From Paenibacillus sp. FSL K6-0276 (GTDB taxonomy: Bacteria; Bacillota; Bacilli; Paenibacillales; Paenibacillaceae), in contig NZ_CP150276.1 of assembly GCF_037977235.1 (NCBI RefSeq), forward strand, positions 1,612,001 through 1,676,000: 64,000 nt of DNA. The letters run 5' to 3'. Positions 24,888 through 33,994 of the stretch are shown in pieces. The notes beneath the pieces are model-generated. The model did not search any database and was not told the origin of the DNA. It saw nothing but the letters and a program-made list of their open reading frames with translations. The first letter of the stretch is position 1. Every line of letters starts with the position of its first letter. Position numbers and translations under genes: made by a program.

Positions 24888-25409
24888 TTGTTTGAAATGT
24901 TAGTTCCCAAACTCCGGGTGAATACGGTATTCGATATTTCTCTGGAAGAGCTGTATCGACAGGGATACCGTGGAATCATTACGGATCTGGATAACACACT
25001 GGTCGGTGCCAAAGCGCCTGTGGCTACTCCGGAGCTGTTGTTATGGTTCGAGAAGGTGAAGGAAGTGGGCTTTAAGCTCATCATCGTATCTAACAATAAC
25101 ATGGAACGGGTGTCACGCTTTGCTACACCGCTTAATATTGAATTTGTGCATCAGGCTCGTAAACCGAGCAATGCTCCTTTTCTCAAAGCGATGAAGCAGA
25201 TGGAGTTGCCACCGGAGCAAACGATTGTGGTGGGAGACCAAATGCTTACAGATGTATACGGCGGCAATCGGCTTGGCCTGTATACCGTATTGGTGTTGCC
25301 AATCTCCGTTAAGGATGAAGGGTTCGGCACAAGATTTAATCGCCGGGTAGAGCGAGTTGCTCTGACACGGCTTCGTAAAAAAGGATTGTGGCACGAGGAG
25401 GATAAATAG
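24888..25409 (+). CDS. yqeG: YqeG-family HAD-IIIA phosphatase
   Basis: GAGGTG eight bases before a TTG sets the start (MFEMLVPKLRVN, the family's usual beginning) in preference to an ATG 24 bases earlier. The 173-residue protein has HAD motif I DLDNTLVG (D33, D35), motif II IIVSNNN and motif IV VVGDQMLTDVYGGNRLG. The physiological substrate is uncertain. It begins the conserved yqeG-yqeH-aroE-yhbY-nadD-yqeK-rsfS cluster, two bases before yqeH. Confidence 0.93.
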   Translation: MFEMLVPKLRVNTVFDISLEELYRQGYRGIITDLDNTLVGAKAPVATPELLLWFEKVKEVGFKLIIVSNNNMERVSRFATPLNIEFVHQARKPSNAPFLKAMKQMELPPEQTIVVGDQMLTDVYGGNRLGLYTVLVLPISVKDEGFGTRFNRRVERVALTRLRKKGLWHEEDK

Positions 25410-25411
25410 TA

Positions 25412-26539
25412 ATGAACGAACAAAGTGAAACACAGCGTCCTGAGAAATGTAGCGGTTGTGGTATCAAGCTTCAGATGGAGCATAAGGATCAACCAGGATA
25501 CCTTCCGGAAGTTGCACTAGATCGGGACCCTGTGATTTGCCAGCGCTGTTTCCGGATTAAGAATTATAACGAGGCTTCATCCGTTTCTGTGAATCAGGAT
25601 GAATTTCTTCGCTTGCTGAGTGGAGTAGGGGAGAAGAATGCACTTGTTATTCATATTGTTGACATTTTCGATTTCGAAGGCAGTTTGATTTCCGGCCTGC
25701 AGCGGTTTGTCGGCAATAACCCAGTTATTCTTGCAGTGAATAAATGTGATTTGCTACCTAAGGTTACAAACTGGAATAAATTGCGTAACTGGATGCAGCA
25801 ACGCTGTAAAGAGGAAGGACTGCGGACGGCTGAAATTGTCCTCTGTAGTGCAAAACGTAATCAAGGGTTTGACCGTTTGCTGGAAGCCGTAACAGAACTG
25901 CGTGGTGGGCGTGATGTTTATGTAGTGGGTGCAACGAATGTAGGGAAGTCCACGCTTATCAACCGTCTGATTTCGGACTATAGTGATTTGGAGCAGGAGT
26001 TAACCACCTCGCGTTACCCTGGTACAACTCTCGATACGGTCAAAATCCCATTAGATGATGGCCACTATATTATAGATACGCCGGGGATCGTGTATCCATG
26101 GCGTTATAGTGAACTAGTTGAGCGTCAGGATCTGGACGCAGTTATGCCAGCCAATCCGTTGAAGCCTGCTGTCTATCAGTTGAATGAAGGACAGACGTTA
26201 TTCTTCGGTGGACTAGGACGTTTTGATTTCGTGCAAGGTCCGCATCAATCATTCACTTGCTTTATTAGTGGGACTTTAAAAATCCATCGTACCAAGCTGG
26301 AACGTGCAGATTCCCTCTATGCGGACCATCGTGGTGAGATGTTGTCTCCTCCCGGAAGTGACCGGATGGACAAGTTGCCATCATGGCAACGACATGAGTT
26401 CCGGATTAACCGAGGCAGTCAGAGCGATCTATATATTTCAGGTTTGGGCTGGATCAAGGTCAACGGGACGGAAGGCGCAGTCGTGGCTATCCACGTTCCG
26501 CGTGGTGTGAAGGTGCTTACCCGCCCTTCGATGATCTAA
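25412..26539 (+). CDS. yqeH: Ribosome biogenesis GTPase YqeH (circularly permuted)
   Basis: A 375-residue protein. An N-terminal treble-clef zinc finger (C13, C16, C43, C46) is followed by GTPase motifs in permuted order: G4 NKCD (110-113), G5 CSAK (145-148), G1 GATNVGKST (173-181), G2 PGTT and G3 DTPG. The C-terminal part is the family's RNA-binding region. YqeH is needed for assembly of the 30S subunit. Directly downstream of yqeG, with GAGGAG in the gap. Confidence 0.96.
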   Translation: MNEQSETQRPEKCSGCGIKLQMEHKDQPGYLPEVALDRDPVICQRCFRIKNYNEASSVSVNQDEFLRLLSGVGEKNALVIHIVDIFDFEGSLISGLQRFVGNNPVILAVNKCDLLPKVTNWNKLRNWMQQRCKEEGLRTAEIVLCSAKRNQGFDRLLEAVTELRGGRDVYVVGATNVGKSTLINRLISDYSDLEQELTTSRYPGTTLDTVKIPLDDGHYIIDTPGIVYPWRYSELVERQDLDAVMPANPLKPAVYQLNEGQTLFFGGLGRFDFVQGPHQSFTCFISGTLKIHRTKLERADSLYADHRGEMLSPPGSDRMDKLPSWQRHEFRINRGSQSDLYISGLGWIKVNGTEGAVVAIHVPRGVKVLTRPSMI

Positions 26540-26555
26540 CGGGGAGGCTAATACA

Positions 26556-27431
26556 GTGTCTTTGAAAACTGCAACCGAGGGCTACAATACCGGAAATATT
26601 CTACTGGGCGTAATGGGAGATCCTATTATACAATCCAAATCTCCAATTATGCATGAAGCAGCACTGCAAGCGCTGGGAATTCCGGGAGCTTACGTACCGC
26701 TTCATATCCTCCCGGAGAATCTGGAGGTTGCGGTGCAAGCGATTCGCACGCTTGGGTTCCGTGGGGTAAATGTGACGATTCCGCATAAGGTTGCGGTGAT
26801 GGCTCATGTGGATCTATTAGATGAAAGTGCGGTAGCCGTTGGCGCAGTCAATACGATTGTTAATGATAATGGGATACTCACCGGATATAATACGGATGGA
26901 ATCGGTTATGTGCGTTCGCTTAAGGCGGAAGCCATTTCCGATTTGTCAGGCGTAAAGATTATGGTGATTGGAGCTGGTGGAGCAGCAAGAGGAATTGTTG
27001 CCGCACTGCTTCAAGAGAAGCCTTCTTCTATCATTATTGCTAATCGTAGTGCTGATAAAGCACAGGACTTGGCCAGACAATGCCAGAGCAAAGGGAATGT
27101 CATCGGGATTAGCATGAACGAAGTAGCGGAAATGCTAAGTGGTGTAGACGTACTGATCAATACCACCTCCGTAGGGATGTATCCTCATATGGATGAGACA
27201 CCAATAGATCCTGGACTGCTTCGTGCAGGAATGATCGTAAGTGATCTGATTTATAATCCGCTGCGTACGCGGCTATTGTTAGAAGGACTTGAACGGGGCT
27301 GTACGATTCATGGAGGCCTCGGTATGTTTGTCTATCAGGGAGCCTATGCACTGGAGTATTGGACGGGGCAACCTGCTCCTACGGAAATCATGCGAAAGAC
27401 CATACTCAATTGTCTGGGTGGAAAAGAGTAA
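26556..27431 (+). CDS. aroE: Shikimate dehydrogenase
   Basis: A 291-residue NADPH-dependent enzyme reducing 3-dehydroshikimate in the aromatic amino acid pathway. It shows SKSPIMHEAAL (substrate binding), VNVTIPHKVAVM with catalytic K78, YNTDGIGY with D114, and the GAGGAARG dinucleotide loop. The start is GTG with GGGGAGG upstream. Sits within the yqe cluster as in Bacillus. Confidence 0.96.
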   Translation: MSLKTATEGYNTGNILLGVMGDPIIQSKSPIMHEAALQALGIPGAYVPLHILPENLEVAVQAIRTLGFRGVNVTIPHKVAVMAHVDLLDESAVAVGAVNTIVNDNGILTGYNTDGIGYVRSLKAEAISDLSGVKIMVIGAGGAARGIVAALLQEKPSSIIIANRSADKAQDLARQCQSKGNVIGISMNEVAEMLSGVDVLINTTSVGMYPHMDETPIDPGLLRAGMIVSDLIYNPLRTRLLLEGLERGCTIHGGLGMFVYQGAYALEYWTGQPAPTEIMRKTILNCLGGKE

Positions 27432-27488
27432 GCAATGGATTCATCAATTTAGGGTAATAATATATGTTAATTAAGGAGTTATTCATTT

Positions 27489-27782
27489 ATGTTAACTGGT
27501 AAACAAACACGGTATCTTCGTTCATTGGCGCATCATCTCGATCCAATTTTTCAGGTGGGCAAGGGTGGAGTTAACGAACACCTCGTACGCCACATTGAGG
27601 AAGCTATTGAGAAGCGTGAGCTTATGAAGATTAGTATACTGAGCAACAATATTGAGAATCCCAAGGAAATCGGCGCTGCACTGGCTGAACAATCAGGTTC
27701 TGAGCTTGTACAAGTGATCGGAAAGACCATTGTCCTGTACAAGGAATCACGTGATAACAAAACCATTGAGCTGCCACGCTAA
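27489..27782 (+). CDS. yhbY: YhbY-family CRM-domain RNA-binding protein
   Basis: A 97-residue protein consisting of one CRM domain: LTGKQTRYLRSLAHHLDPIF, QVGKGGVNEH (GxxG loop) and a C-terminal GKTIVLYKESRD strand. It binds pre-50S ribosomal particles. AAGGAG precedes the ATG. Confidence 0.95.
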   Translation: MLTGKQTRYLRSLAHHLDPIFQVGKGGVNEHLVRHIEEAIEKRELMKISILSNNIENPKEIGAALAEQSGSELVQVIGKTIVLYKESRDNKTIELPR

Positions 27783-27816
27783 TACCTGATAGCATACTAC
27801 CGAGGAGGTCGTCCTC

Positions 27817-28419
27817 TTGAAAGTTGGAATTATGGGAGGTACCTTTGATCCTCTTCATATCGGTCATATGATGGCAGCGGAAGCAGCTAGAGAAACTTAT
27901 GGACTTCAAGAAGTATGGTTTATGCCATCACATATTCCGCCTCATAAACATGAGGCAGGTGTATCTGGAGTAGACAGGCTGGCAATGGTGCAGGAAGCGA
28001 TACAGAATCATGAAGCTTTTCGCACATTAGACTGGGAAGTTGTCAGAGGTGGCGTATCCTATACGTTTGAGACCATAAGGCGGCTGCAAGAGGCGTATCC
28101 GCATTTCGATCTTTATTTCATCATCGGAGCGGATATGGTCCAGTATTTACCGAAATGGAACGAGATTGAAGAGCTTGTGCAGCGGCTTACATTTATCGGC
28201 GTAGGTCGTCCGGGAACACTTCTTGATCTAGACGCATTGCCAACATATATAGCAGATAAGGTGCTGCTAGCAGATATGCCTCTGGTTGATATTTCGTCAA
28301 CGATGTTAAGAGAACGGGCTGCAGCGGGCAAGTCCATTCGTTATATGGTACCTGAGGCAGTGTTCGATTATGTTCAAAGGAGTGGATTGTATGGCATACA
28401 GCCGCGAAGCTCTGATTGA
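27817..28419 (+). CDS. nadD: Nicotinate-nucleotide adenylyltransferase
   Basis: A 200-residue enzyme converting NaMN and ATP to deamido-NAD. It has the nucleotidyltransferase motif GGTFDPLHIGH (6-16), PSHIPPHK and the late SSTMLRERAA (ISSTxxR) motif. The start is TTG with AGGAGG eight bases upstream. Its end overlaps the yqeK start by 29 bases. Confidence 0.96.
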   Translation: MKVGIMGGTFDPLHIGHMMAAEAARETYGLQEVWFMPSHIPPHKHEAGVSGVDRLAMVQEAIQNHEAFRTLDWEVVRGGVSYTFETIRRLQEAYPHFDLYFIIGADMVQYLPKWNEIEELVQRLTFIGVGRPGTLLDLDALPTYIADKVLLADMPLVDISSTMLRERAAAGKSIRYMVPEAVFDYVQRSGLYGIQPRSSD

Positions 28420-28969
28420 AGCGGTTTCGACGCAAATGCCTGCCAAGCGCTGGAAGCATACACTGGGCGTAATGGAGTCATCCATTCAACTAGCGGAGCA
28501 ATATGGCGCTGATCCTGAGCGTGCAGAGACGGCAGCAATTCTGCATGATGTGGCCAAATATTGGCCTGTGGAGAGAATGAAGGAGATTATCGAGCAGAAT
28601 CATCTGAACTTGAATCTTCTGAAGCATGACAAGCAGTTGTGGCATTCGGAAGTAGGCGCCTTTGTAGCAGAGCAAGATTATGGGATCACAGATCCTGATA
28701 TTCATAATGCCATCCGGTTTCACACATCAGGCCGTGAAGACATGAGTTTACTTGAGAAAATCGTCTGTCTCGCGGACTATATCGAGCCTGGCCGTGATTT
28801 TCCCGGGGTTGAAAAGATACGTGAGCTGGCAAAAGTAAGTTTGGAAGAAGGACTAGTCGCTGGATTTGATTCTACGATTAGTTTACTACTGGAAAAACGC
28901 CGGGTGATTTTTCCGTTAACGGTACTGGCGCGTAATGATTTAGTTAGAATATTGGAGGATAAAATATGA
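28391..28969 (+). CDS. yqeK: YqeK, HD-domain Ap4A hydrolase
   Basis: AGGAG lies about eight bases before the ATG at 28391, inside nadD, so the upstream ATG at 28370 is not used. The 192-residue protein is a symmetrical diadenosine tetraphosphatase with HD ligands H23, H52-D53 (AAILHDVAKYWP), then WHSEVGA and IRFHTSGR. Its stop overlaps the rsfS start (ATGA). Confidence 0.94.
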   Translation: MAYSREALIEAVSTQMPAKRWKHTLGVMESSIQLAEQYGADPERAETAAILHDVAKYWPVERMKEIIEQNHLNLNLLKHDKQLWHSEVGAFVAEQDYGITDPDIHNAIRFHTSGREDMSLLEKIVCLADYIEPGRDFPGVEKIRELAKVSLEEGLVAGFDSTISLLLEKRRVIFPLTVLARNDLVRILEDKI

Positions 28970-29313
28970 GTGTACAACCAAGCAAGCTGTTAGAACTGGC
29001 CCTTAAGGCTGTTGAAGATAAAAAAGCAATGAACGTAGTGGCACTAGATTTGCGTAATGTTTCACCGATTAGTGATTATTTTGTTGTATGTCATGGTAAT
29101 TCGGATATTCAAGTACAGTCCATCGCTACCGAAGTCCGCAAGGTGGTTCATGAAGCAGGCGGAGTGATCAAGGGGATCGAAGGGATGAATTCGGCACGCT
29201 GGGTGCTGATGGATCTTGGAGATGTTATCGTTCATATTTTCCACCGCGATGAACGTGAATATTACAATATCGAGCGTCTGTGGTCGGATGCCAAGGTAGT
29301 GGAGACTGTATGA
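28966..29313 (+). CDS. rsfS: Ribosomal silencing factor RsfS
   Basis: A 115-residue RsfS/Iojap protein with VVALDLRNVSPISDYFVVCH, ARWVLMDLGDVIVHIF and a C-terminal YYNIERLWSDA. It binds uL14 and keeps 50S from joining 30S in starvation. Overlaps its neighbours on both sides, consistent with translational coupling. Confidence 0.96.
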   Translation: MSVQPSKLLELALKAVEDKKAMNVVALDLRNVSPISDYFVVCHGNSDIQVQSIATEVRKVVHEAGGVIKGIEGMNSARWVLMDLGDVIVHIFHRDEREYYNIERLWSDAKVVETV

Positions 29314-30230
29314 GCTTGATTGCAGGAACTACAGTTACGCTTAATGTAGTAAGAGAGGTATCCCCGTACGGATTTTTTCTAAATGCCGGTGATCAGGATG
29401 TTATGCTGCATTATACGGAGCTTACCGAAAAGGTTAAGACGGGCGATAAAGTTGAAGTATTCATCTTCTTTGACACCGAGGATCGTCTAGCGGCAACGAT
29501 GAAGAAACCGTTTCTGACGCTGGGCGAAATGGCCTTATTGGAAGTGGCTGATATTCATCCGCGGTTAGGTTGCTTCTTGGAAATGGGTCTTGGACGGCAG
29601 CTGCTGCTGCCAATCCGTGAGCTTCCAGAGCTTCCAGAGCTACGTCCTCAGGTTGGCGACTATGTATTTGCTATTATGGAGCATGACAAACAGGGACGTC
29701 TTCGTGCTAAGCTAGCTGGAGAACAGGAACTAGCTCCGCTAGCTCTTCCTGCGCCTGAATCCTGGATGGGACAGACTGTAACTGCCCGAGTGTATAAGCC
29801 GCTGCAAATGGGGACTTTTGTTCTTGTAGATGCTGGGGTGTTAGGCTTTGGTATTATCGGTATGGTCCATTCCTCTGAGCGGAGTCGTCTACTACGTCTT
29901 GGAGAGCAGTTCGAAGCACGCGTCTCCCATATCCGCGAGGATGGACGTGTTAACCTTTCTATGGGTCTTCGTAAAGAAGTAGGTATGGATGTGGATTCTG
30001 CTACGATTATGGAGTTCTTGCATGCCCGTCCGGGTGGAGCTATGCCTTATTCGGATGCAACGCCGCCAGATATTATCAAGCAGCGTTTCGGAATTAGCAA
30101 ATCGGCCTTTAAGCGTGCGCTTGGAAAGCTGATGAAGGAAGGCCATATTACCCAAAAAGAGAATTGGACATATCTTGTTCCTAAGGAAGCGGAAGGTTCA
30201 ACCGAGGGAAATGAAGGAACAACTGAATAA
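29310..30230 (+). CDS. cvfB: CvfB/YitL-family S1 RNA-binding protein
   Basis: The ATG at 29310 overlaps the rsfS stop, and GGAG lies five bases upstream. The 306-residue protein has several OB/S1-like repeats (SPYGFFLNAGDQDVMLHYTE; TVTARVYKPLQMGTFVLVDA; FEARVSHIREDGRVNLSMG) and a C-terminal winged helix (IIKQRFGISKSAFKRALGKL). It matches CvfB, a regulator of virulence and RNA metabolism in Gram-positives. Its insertion between rsfS and the yqeM-like gene differs from B. subtilis. Confidence 0.9.
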   Translation: MSLIAGTTVTLNVVREVSPYGFFLNAGDQDVMLHYTELTEKVKTGDKVEVFIFFDTEDRLAATMKKPFLTLGEMALLEVADIHPRLGCFLEMGLGRQLLLPIRELPELPELRPQVGDYVFAIMEHDKQGRLRAKLAGEQELAPLALPAPESWMGQTVTARVYKPLQMGTFVLVDAGVLGFGIIGMVHSSERSRLLRLGEQFEARVSHIREDGRVNLSMGLRKEVGMDVDSATIMEFLHARPGGAMPYSDATPPDIIKQRFGISKSAFKRALGKLMKEGHITQKENWTYLVPKEAEGSTEGNEGTTE

Positions 30231-30233
30231 TTT

Positions 30234-30333
30234 AAAATATAAGGAAAAAGTATAAGTTTCACACTATACTTTTTCCTTATATTTCTCGCTTAAACGCTTA
30301 CCGTCCTTGTGGGGACGCCGAGGGCGTTTATGC
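30234..30333. repeat. Dispersed two-hairpin element, copy C
   Basis: Hairpin 1 has a perfect 19-bp stem, 30236-30254 with 30265-30283, around the loop AGTTTCACAC. Hairpin 2 is CGTCC / GGACG inside AAACGC / GCGTTT. It comes right after the cvfB stop and may double as a terminator. Confidence 0.85.
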
Positions 30334-30388
30334 TTGATGGGTCAATAACAGAATTATATTAAATGTTGTAATAGAAAGCGGTGTACTA

Positions 30389-31159
30389 GTGTCTTCCTAT
30401 GGGAAATTTGCTTATGTATACGATGAGCTCATGGCAGATATGCCGTATCCTGACTGGATATCCTTTGCCGAAACAGCTTGGAGCAAATACGGTAAGCCTG
30501 TAACCGTAGCCGAGCTTGGCTGCGGCACAGGGAGTATCACCATTCCTTTGGCGGGTTCAGGGTATCATATGACCGGAATCGATCTATCTTCAGATATGCT
30601 CTCAGTGGCACAGCGCAAAATGGAGGAGCATCCCCAGGGACGGCGCTTTTTGCGCGAAGGTAGTGTTCGTTGGATAAGACAAAACATGAAGGAATGGGAG
30701 CTTCCAGAGCTTGTGGATTCTGTGATTTCTTTCTGTGATTGTCTGAATTATGTGCTGGAAGAAGACGATATCAGAGCTGTCTTTGCTAGTACCTTTGCAG
30801 GACTGAAGCAAGGCGGCACTTTTCTGTTCGATGTGCATCATCCAAACACACTGATCCGTTATGAAGAAGAGCAGCCCTTTATTCTGGACGAACCGTCGGT
30901 GTCCTATATTTGGACTTGTGAGATGGATGTTCCACGCCGCGAAATTGAACATCATCTGTCCATTTTTGCACGCGAAGAGGGACGGAGTGATGTATATCGC
31001 CGTTTCGAAGAGACGCATATTCAGCGTGCCTACGATCCCGAATGGATAAAGGAAGAACTGCTTAAGGCTGGCTTTAGTGATGTGAAGACTTACGCAGATT
31101 TCGAGTGGATAGAAGCAGATGATGATGCTGAGCGTTTATTTTATATAGCTATAAAATAA
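30389..31159 (+). CDS. yqeM: SAM-dependent methyltransferase, YqeM-like
   Basis: A 256-residue class I methyltransferase with motif I TVAELGCGTGSITIPLAGSG, GIDLSSDMLSVAQRKM and FCDCLNYVLEEDD. The start is a GTG with a weak AAAGCGG upstream. Its place after rsfS/cvfB matches yqeM of the Bacillus cluster. The substrate is unknown. Confidence 0.88.
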   Translation: MSSYGKFAYVYDELMADMPYPDWISFAETAWSKYGKPVTVAELGCGTGSITIPLAGSGYHMTGIDLSSDMLSVAQRKMEEHPQGRRFLREGSVRWIRQNMKEWELPELVDSVISFCDCLNYVLEEDDIRAVFASTFAGLKQGGTFLFDVHHPNTLIRYEEEQPFILDEPSVSYIWTCEMDVPRREIEHHLSIFAREEGRSDVYRRFEETHIQRAYDPEWIKEELLKAGFSDVKTYADFEWIEADDDAERLFYIAIK

Positions 31160-31292
31160 ATTCAAAAATGCTAAGAGGGGCTGTCCCATAAGCTATGGAA
31201 ATGGCTACTGAGGCATCCCTTCTTTTTTGACTTTATCTGATCGCTATCGGACACAGCTGACCTTAAACGCAGCATTATGCGATATTTCGAAT

Positions 31293-31315
31293 GCTAACGG
31301 ACTGAGTCCGTTAGC
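31293..31315. repeat. Perfect 11-bp inverted repeat in a gene-free stretch
   Basis: GCTAACGGACT and AGTCCGTTAGC around a single G. It lies in the 395-base gap 31160-31554, which otherwise holds a possible yqeM terminator (31172-31228, AAGAGGGG...CCCTTCTTTTTT), the hairpin at 31366 and no supported gene. Confidence 0.6.
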
Positions 31316-31365
31316 AGCATGGGATGATGGATACACAGTTGAAGCAACCAGCCAACAGGCTAAAC

Positions 31366-31405
31366 AAAGACAGCGATTCTCCGTTACAGGAGAATCGCTG
31401 TCTTT
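31366..31405. terminator. 17-bp hairpin sharing its stem with the terminator at 2531
   Basis: AAAGACAGCGATTCTCC pairs perfectly with 31389-31405 around GTTACA, followed by TGTGTG. No gene ends within 150 bases of it, so it looks like a transplanted terminator or the remainder of a lost gene. Confidence 0.7.
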
Positions 31406-31512
31406 TGTGTGATTTACTTGCCCAATATGCCCCGCAATCGCCTGAAGAAGCCTGTAAATCGCGAGGCACCAACATGATGGCACCACCGTACTTCTTTTTT
31501 TATGTAAATCAA

Positions 31513-31541
31513 AAAAACCGGGCAGTGTTTATGCCACCCGG
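31513..31541 (-). terminator. Terminator of the small membrane-protein gene
   Basis: On the minus strand CCGGG...CCCGG with inner GGC/GCC, followed by TTTTTTTG. Confidence 0.8.
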
Positions 31542-31554
31542 CGTCTTCCAATCC

Positions 31555-31713
31555 TTACCGATGCTCAAACAGATCAATGGCACCCAATACGACATGAGCC
31601 AGACCAAATCCAAGTACGCCTGTTGCTGCCATCTTATACTTGCTTCCAAGAAAAGCGGCGCTAGAAGCGGTTACGACGGTTCCAAGAACAGCGGGAATTA
31701 GACCTTCACGCAT
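31555..31713 (-). CDS. 52-aa hydrophobic protein, two membrane helices
   Basis: AAGGAG nine bases before the ATG at 31713 fixes the start at MREGLIPAVLG; a longer frame to 31764 has no binding site. Residues 5-20 and 27-45 are hydrophobic (LIPAVLGTVVTASSAAFLG; MAATGVLGFGLAHVVLGAID), and the protein ends LFEHR. It has its own terminator. I recognise no family; such short glycine-rich two-helix proteins are common in endospore formers. Confidence 0.7.
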   Translation of the reverse strand: MREGLIPAVLGTVVTASSAAFLGSKYKMAATGVLGFGLAHVVLGAIDLFEHR

Positions 31714-31790
31714 TCGAAACACTCCTTCTCGGTGGTTTGGGAGACAAAGGTTATTATGGGTCAAACTCGAAAAAATATACGAAGCTAAAG

Positions 31791-31830
31791 AAGACCGTAG
31801 ACCAGTTACTACTGGTTCTACGGTCTTTTT
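31791..31830. terminator. Hairpin terminator 3' of the ArsR-type regulator
   Basis: AGACCGTAG pairs with CTACGGTCT, with an inner CAGT/ACTG extension and a run of seven T on the plus strand; the minus side ends CTTCTTTAG. Confidence 0.75.
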
Positions 31831-31845
31831 TAATTAGGAATTATT

Positions 31846-32802
31846 TTATTCTGATATGGTAACAGCAGTACGAGAGACGCCAATTTCTACTTCATGTACA
31901 TCATATAGAACACGTGCGAGTAGATCCTGGCTATAATTGCCGAAATGTTTACCGTAAATGGTAAGTCCACGTTTGTTTACGGGTTTGTCCGTTACTGCTA
32001 TACGGAAAGTGAGTTCGCTCTTGTAATCCAAGTGGATGTCATCCAGGGTCACGTCAGAAATTCGGCAGCCGTCAATGAAGCTACCTTCATTATTAATACG
32101 GATCAGTTTGAGCATGCCGTATTGATTTAAATGTGGAGGCCACCAGTCTGGATTAAACGTTCCTCGGGTGTCTCCGAAATCACCAGGGCTAGTCCAGAAG
32201 CCGATTTCAATTCCATTCAAGTAGAAATAAAGGTCGGATGGATAGTTATCATTAGATCCAGGAGCTTCAGATCCAATTTCCATCGAGAACTGAATTTCAC
32301 GGAACGTTTGATTGGCTTTTAGATAGTTCGGAATTCTATACTCGAGAAACCCTTCAGCCATCCAAATGATCTCAGATTCAATCCGCTGAGGATCTGCGAA
32401 ATAACGGGGTTCGTCGAAGTCACCGATAATGCTGTCTTTGGTAGCAAGTCCACAGGTCGGAACAGCCTGATAGTTGCTGTAATGTCCTACTTGAATTTCT
32501 ACTTCGTAGAGATTATCAACATCTTTGCTGCGAAGATCAACAATAAGCTTGTCCTTATTTAAATAGCAGACCTTCTGAATACCGTGTTTGCCTACTGATG
32601 TGTTTATCTCGATGAGACCGCTTTCTTCTAACTTTTTAATGTGCATTGTGATCGCGCCGTTGCTGAGGTTCAGCTTCTTGGCTATTTCATTCAGGTTCAG
32701 TGCTTGATTGGTAGCTAAAAGTTCGAGTATGAGGATTCTGATTTCAGAGCTAAGAGCTTTGAAAATTTCAAGTCCACTCATTAAATCTTTAATATAGATC
32801 AT
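31846..32802 (-). CDS. ArsR-type regulator with a beta-rich C-terminal sensor-like domain
   Basis: GAAGG ten bases before the ATG at 32802, and alignment with the paralogue at 54103-55011, favour this start over the ATG at 32832. The 318-residue protein has an N-terminal winged HTH (SSEIRILILELLATNQALN, then LSNGAITMHIKKLEESGLIE) and a large C-terminal domain of about 220 residues, with blocks PTCGLATKDSIIGDFDEPRY, SEAPGSNDNYPSDLYFYLNG and IGFWTSPGDFGDTRGTFNPD. The latter looks like a beta sandwich and may bind sugars. It diverges from a decayed GH27 alpha-galactosidase gene, its probable target. The 32833-33186 gap is AT-rich promoter sequence. Confidence 0.85.
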   Translation of the reverse strand: MIYIKDLMSGLEIFKALSSEIRILILELLATNQALNLNEIAKKLNLSNGAITMHIKKLEESGLIEINTSVGKHGIQKVCYLNKDKLIVDLRSKDVDNLYEVEIQVGHYSNYQAVPTCGLATKDSIIGDFDEPRYFADPQRIESEIIWMAEGFLEYRIPNYLKANQTFREIQFSMEIGSEAPGSNDNYPSDLYFYLNGIEIGFWTSPGDFGDTRGTFNPDWWPPHLNQYGMLKLIRINNEGSFIDGCRISDVTLDDIHLDYKSELTFRIAVTDKPVNKRGLTIYGKHFGNYSQDLLARVLYDVHEVEIGVSRTAVTISE

Positions 32803-33186
32803 TTTATCAATACCTTCTTCCAAATGGATCATAAATTAATACTGTTTTATGAAATTATAAACTAATATAGCATATAAATAAAGCATCCTTCCTTTTTTTG
32901 TAGAATGACAAAAATAAGGGTGTTTTTTTACTGTATCTACATTTAATTTAGTTTGATTTAAAAATATTTCAGGAAAAACCAGAAAATAAGAGGATTTTTT
33001 TCGGATTTTCGTAACTTTAGTCATTAATTTTATAAAAACATGAAAAGATTTAACGTCATATATTTAAAAGTGTTTTTGTCTATGCTATTTTTATACTGAA
33101 ATCGAATACATATTATTTTCTAACGGGTGTAAATACCGATGTAAATGAACGTGGAATTTCCAGCTGGGTAGGTCTTAGAAAAGGAC

Positions 33187-33982
33187 GTGAAAATCATTAT
33201 GCAGAATTTGCTAGCTGTTACACCCCCGATGGGCTGGAATAGCTGGGACTGTTACGGAGCTAGTGTGAATGAGGATGAGGTAAGAGGCAACGCAGAATAT
33301 ATGGATCGTCATTTGAAAGATTTTGGATGGGAATATGTAGTTGTTGATATTCAGTGGTATGAACCTGGAGCGAACTCCTCGCAGTATCGCAACTTTGTAC
33401 CGCTGGTCATGGACGAGTATTCCAGACTTCAACCGGCGGAGAATCGGTTTCCTTCCGCAGCGGGAGGCAAAGGTTTTGCACCACTCGCTGAATATGTACA
33501 TGAATTAGGGTTGAAATTCGGCATACATATTATGCGCGGAATTCCACGTCAGGCTGTTCATGCTGCGAGTGCCATTCTAGGATCTGAGCAAACTGCACGC
33601 GATATCGCTCATCCAAACTCTATTTTTCCGTTCCCCGTTAATGTTCGGGGGAGAGTTACGAGACAATGATGAGTGGACATTATCCTTGTTGACCAATAAG
33701 GAAGTACTCCACCTGCATCGCTATGGCAAGGGTGGTAGACAAGTAGATTTGAATGAGGAACATGCGATCTGGACTTCAGAGGATGAACAAGGCAATCATT
33801 ATGTAGCTTTGTTTAATCTCAGTGATGAAGTGTTAACGCTTCAGGTATCCTTCCAGCAGTTGAATGTTTCAGTTCCAATAACTATACGTGATCTATGGCA
33901 AAACCGGGACTTGGAAGTAGTTAATGAAGAGATTACGCATATTCTTCCACCGCATGGATCTGTATTGTTAAAGCTTATATAG
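33187..33982 (+). pseudogene. GH27 alpha-galactosidase, internally deleted
   Basis: The 5' part (to about 33625) reads LLAVTPPMGWNSWDCYG, WEYVVVDIQWYEPGA and LGLKFGIHIMRGIPRQAVHA, the start of a GH27 barrel. The 3' part (33636-33982), in another frame, gives LMFGGELRDNDEWTLSLLTN and the C-terminal beta domain ending in PPHGSVLLKLI. About 150 residues between them, including both catalytic aspartates, are gone and the junction is frameshifted. GTG at 33187 or ATG at 33199 was the start. Confidence 0.88.
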
Positions 33983-33994
33983 AGGAGAGAGATT

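Noticed and set aside
31324..31701. 125-codon plus-strand frame
   Set aside because: It runs through two terminator hairpins and antisense to the well-supported 52-residue gene.
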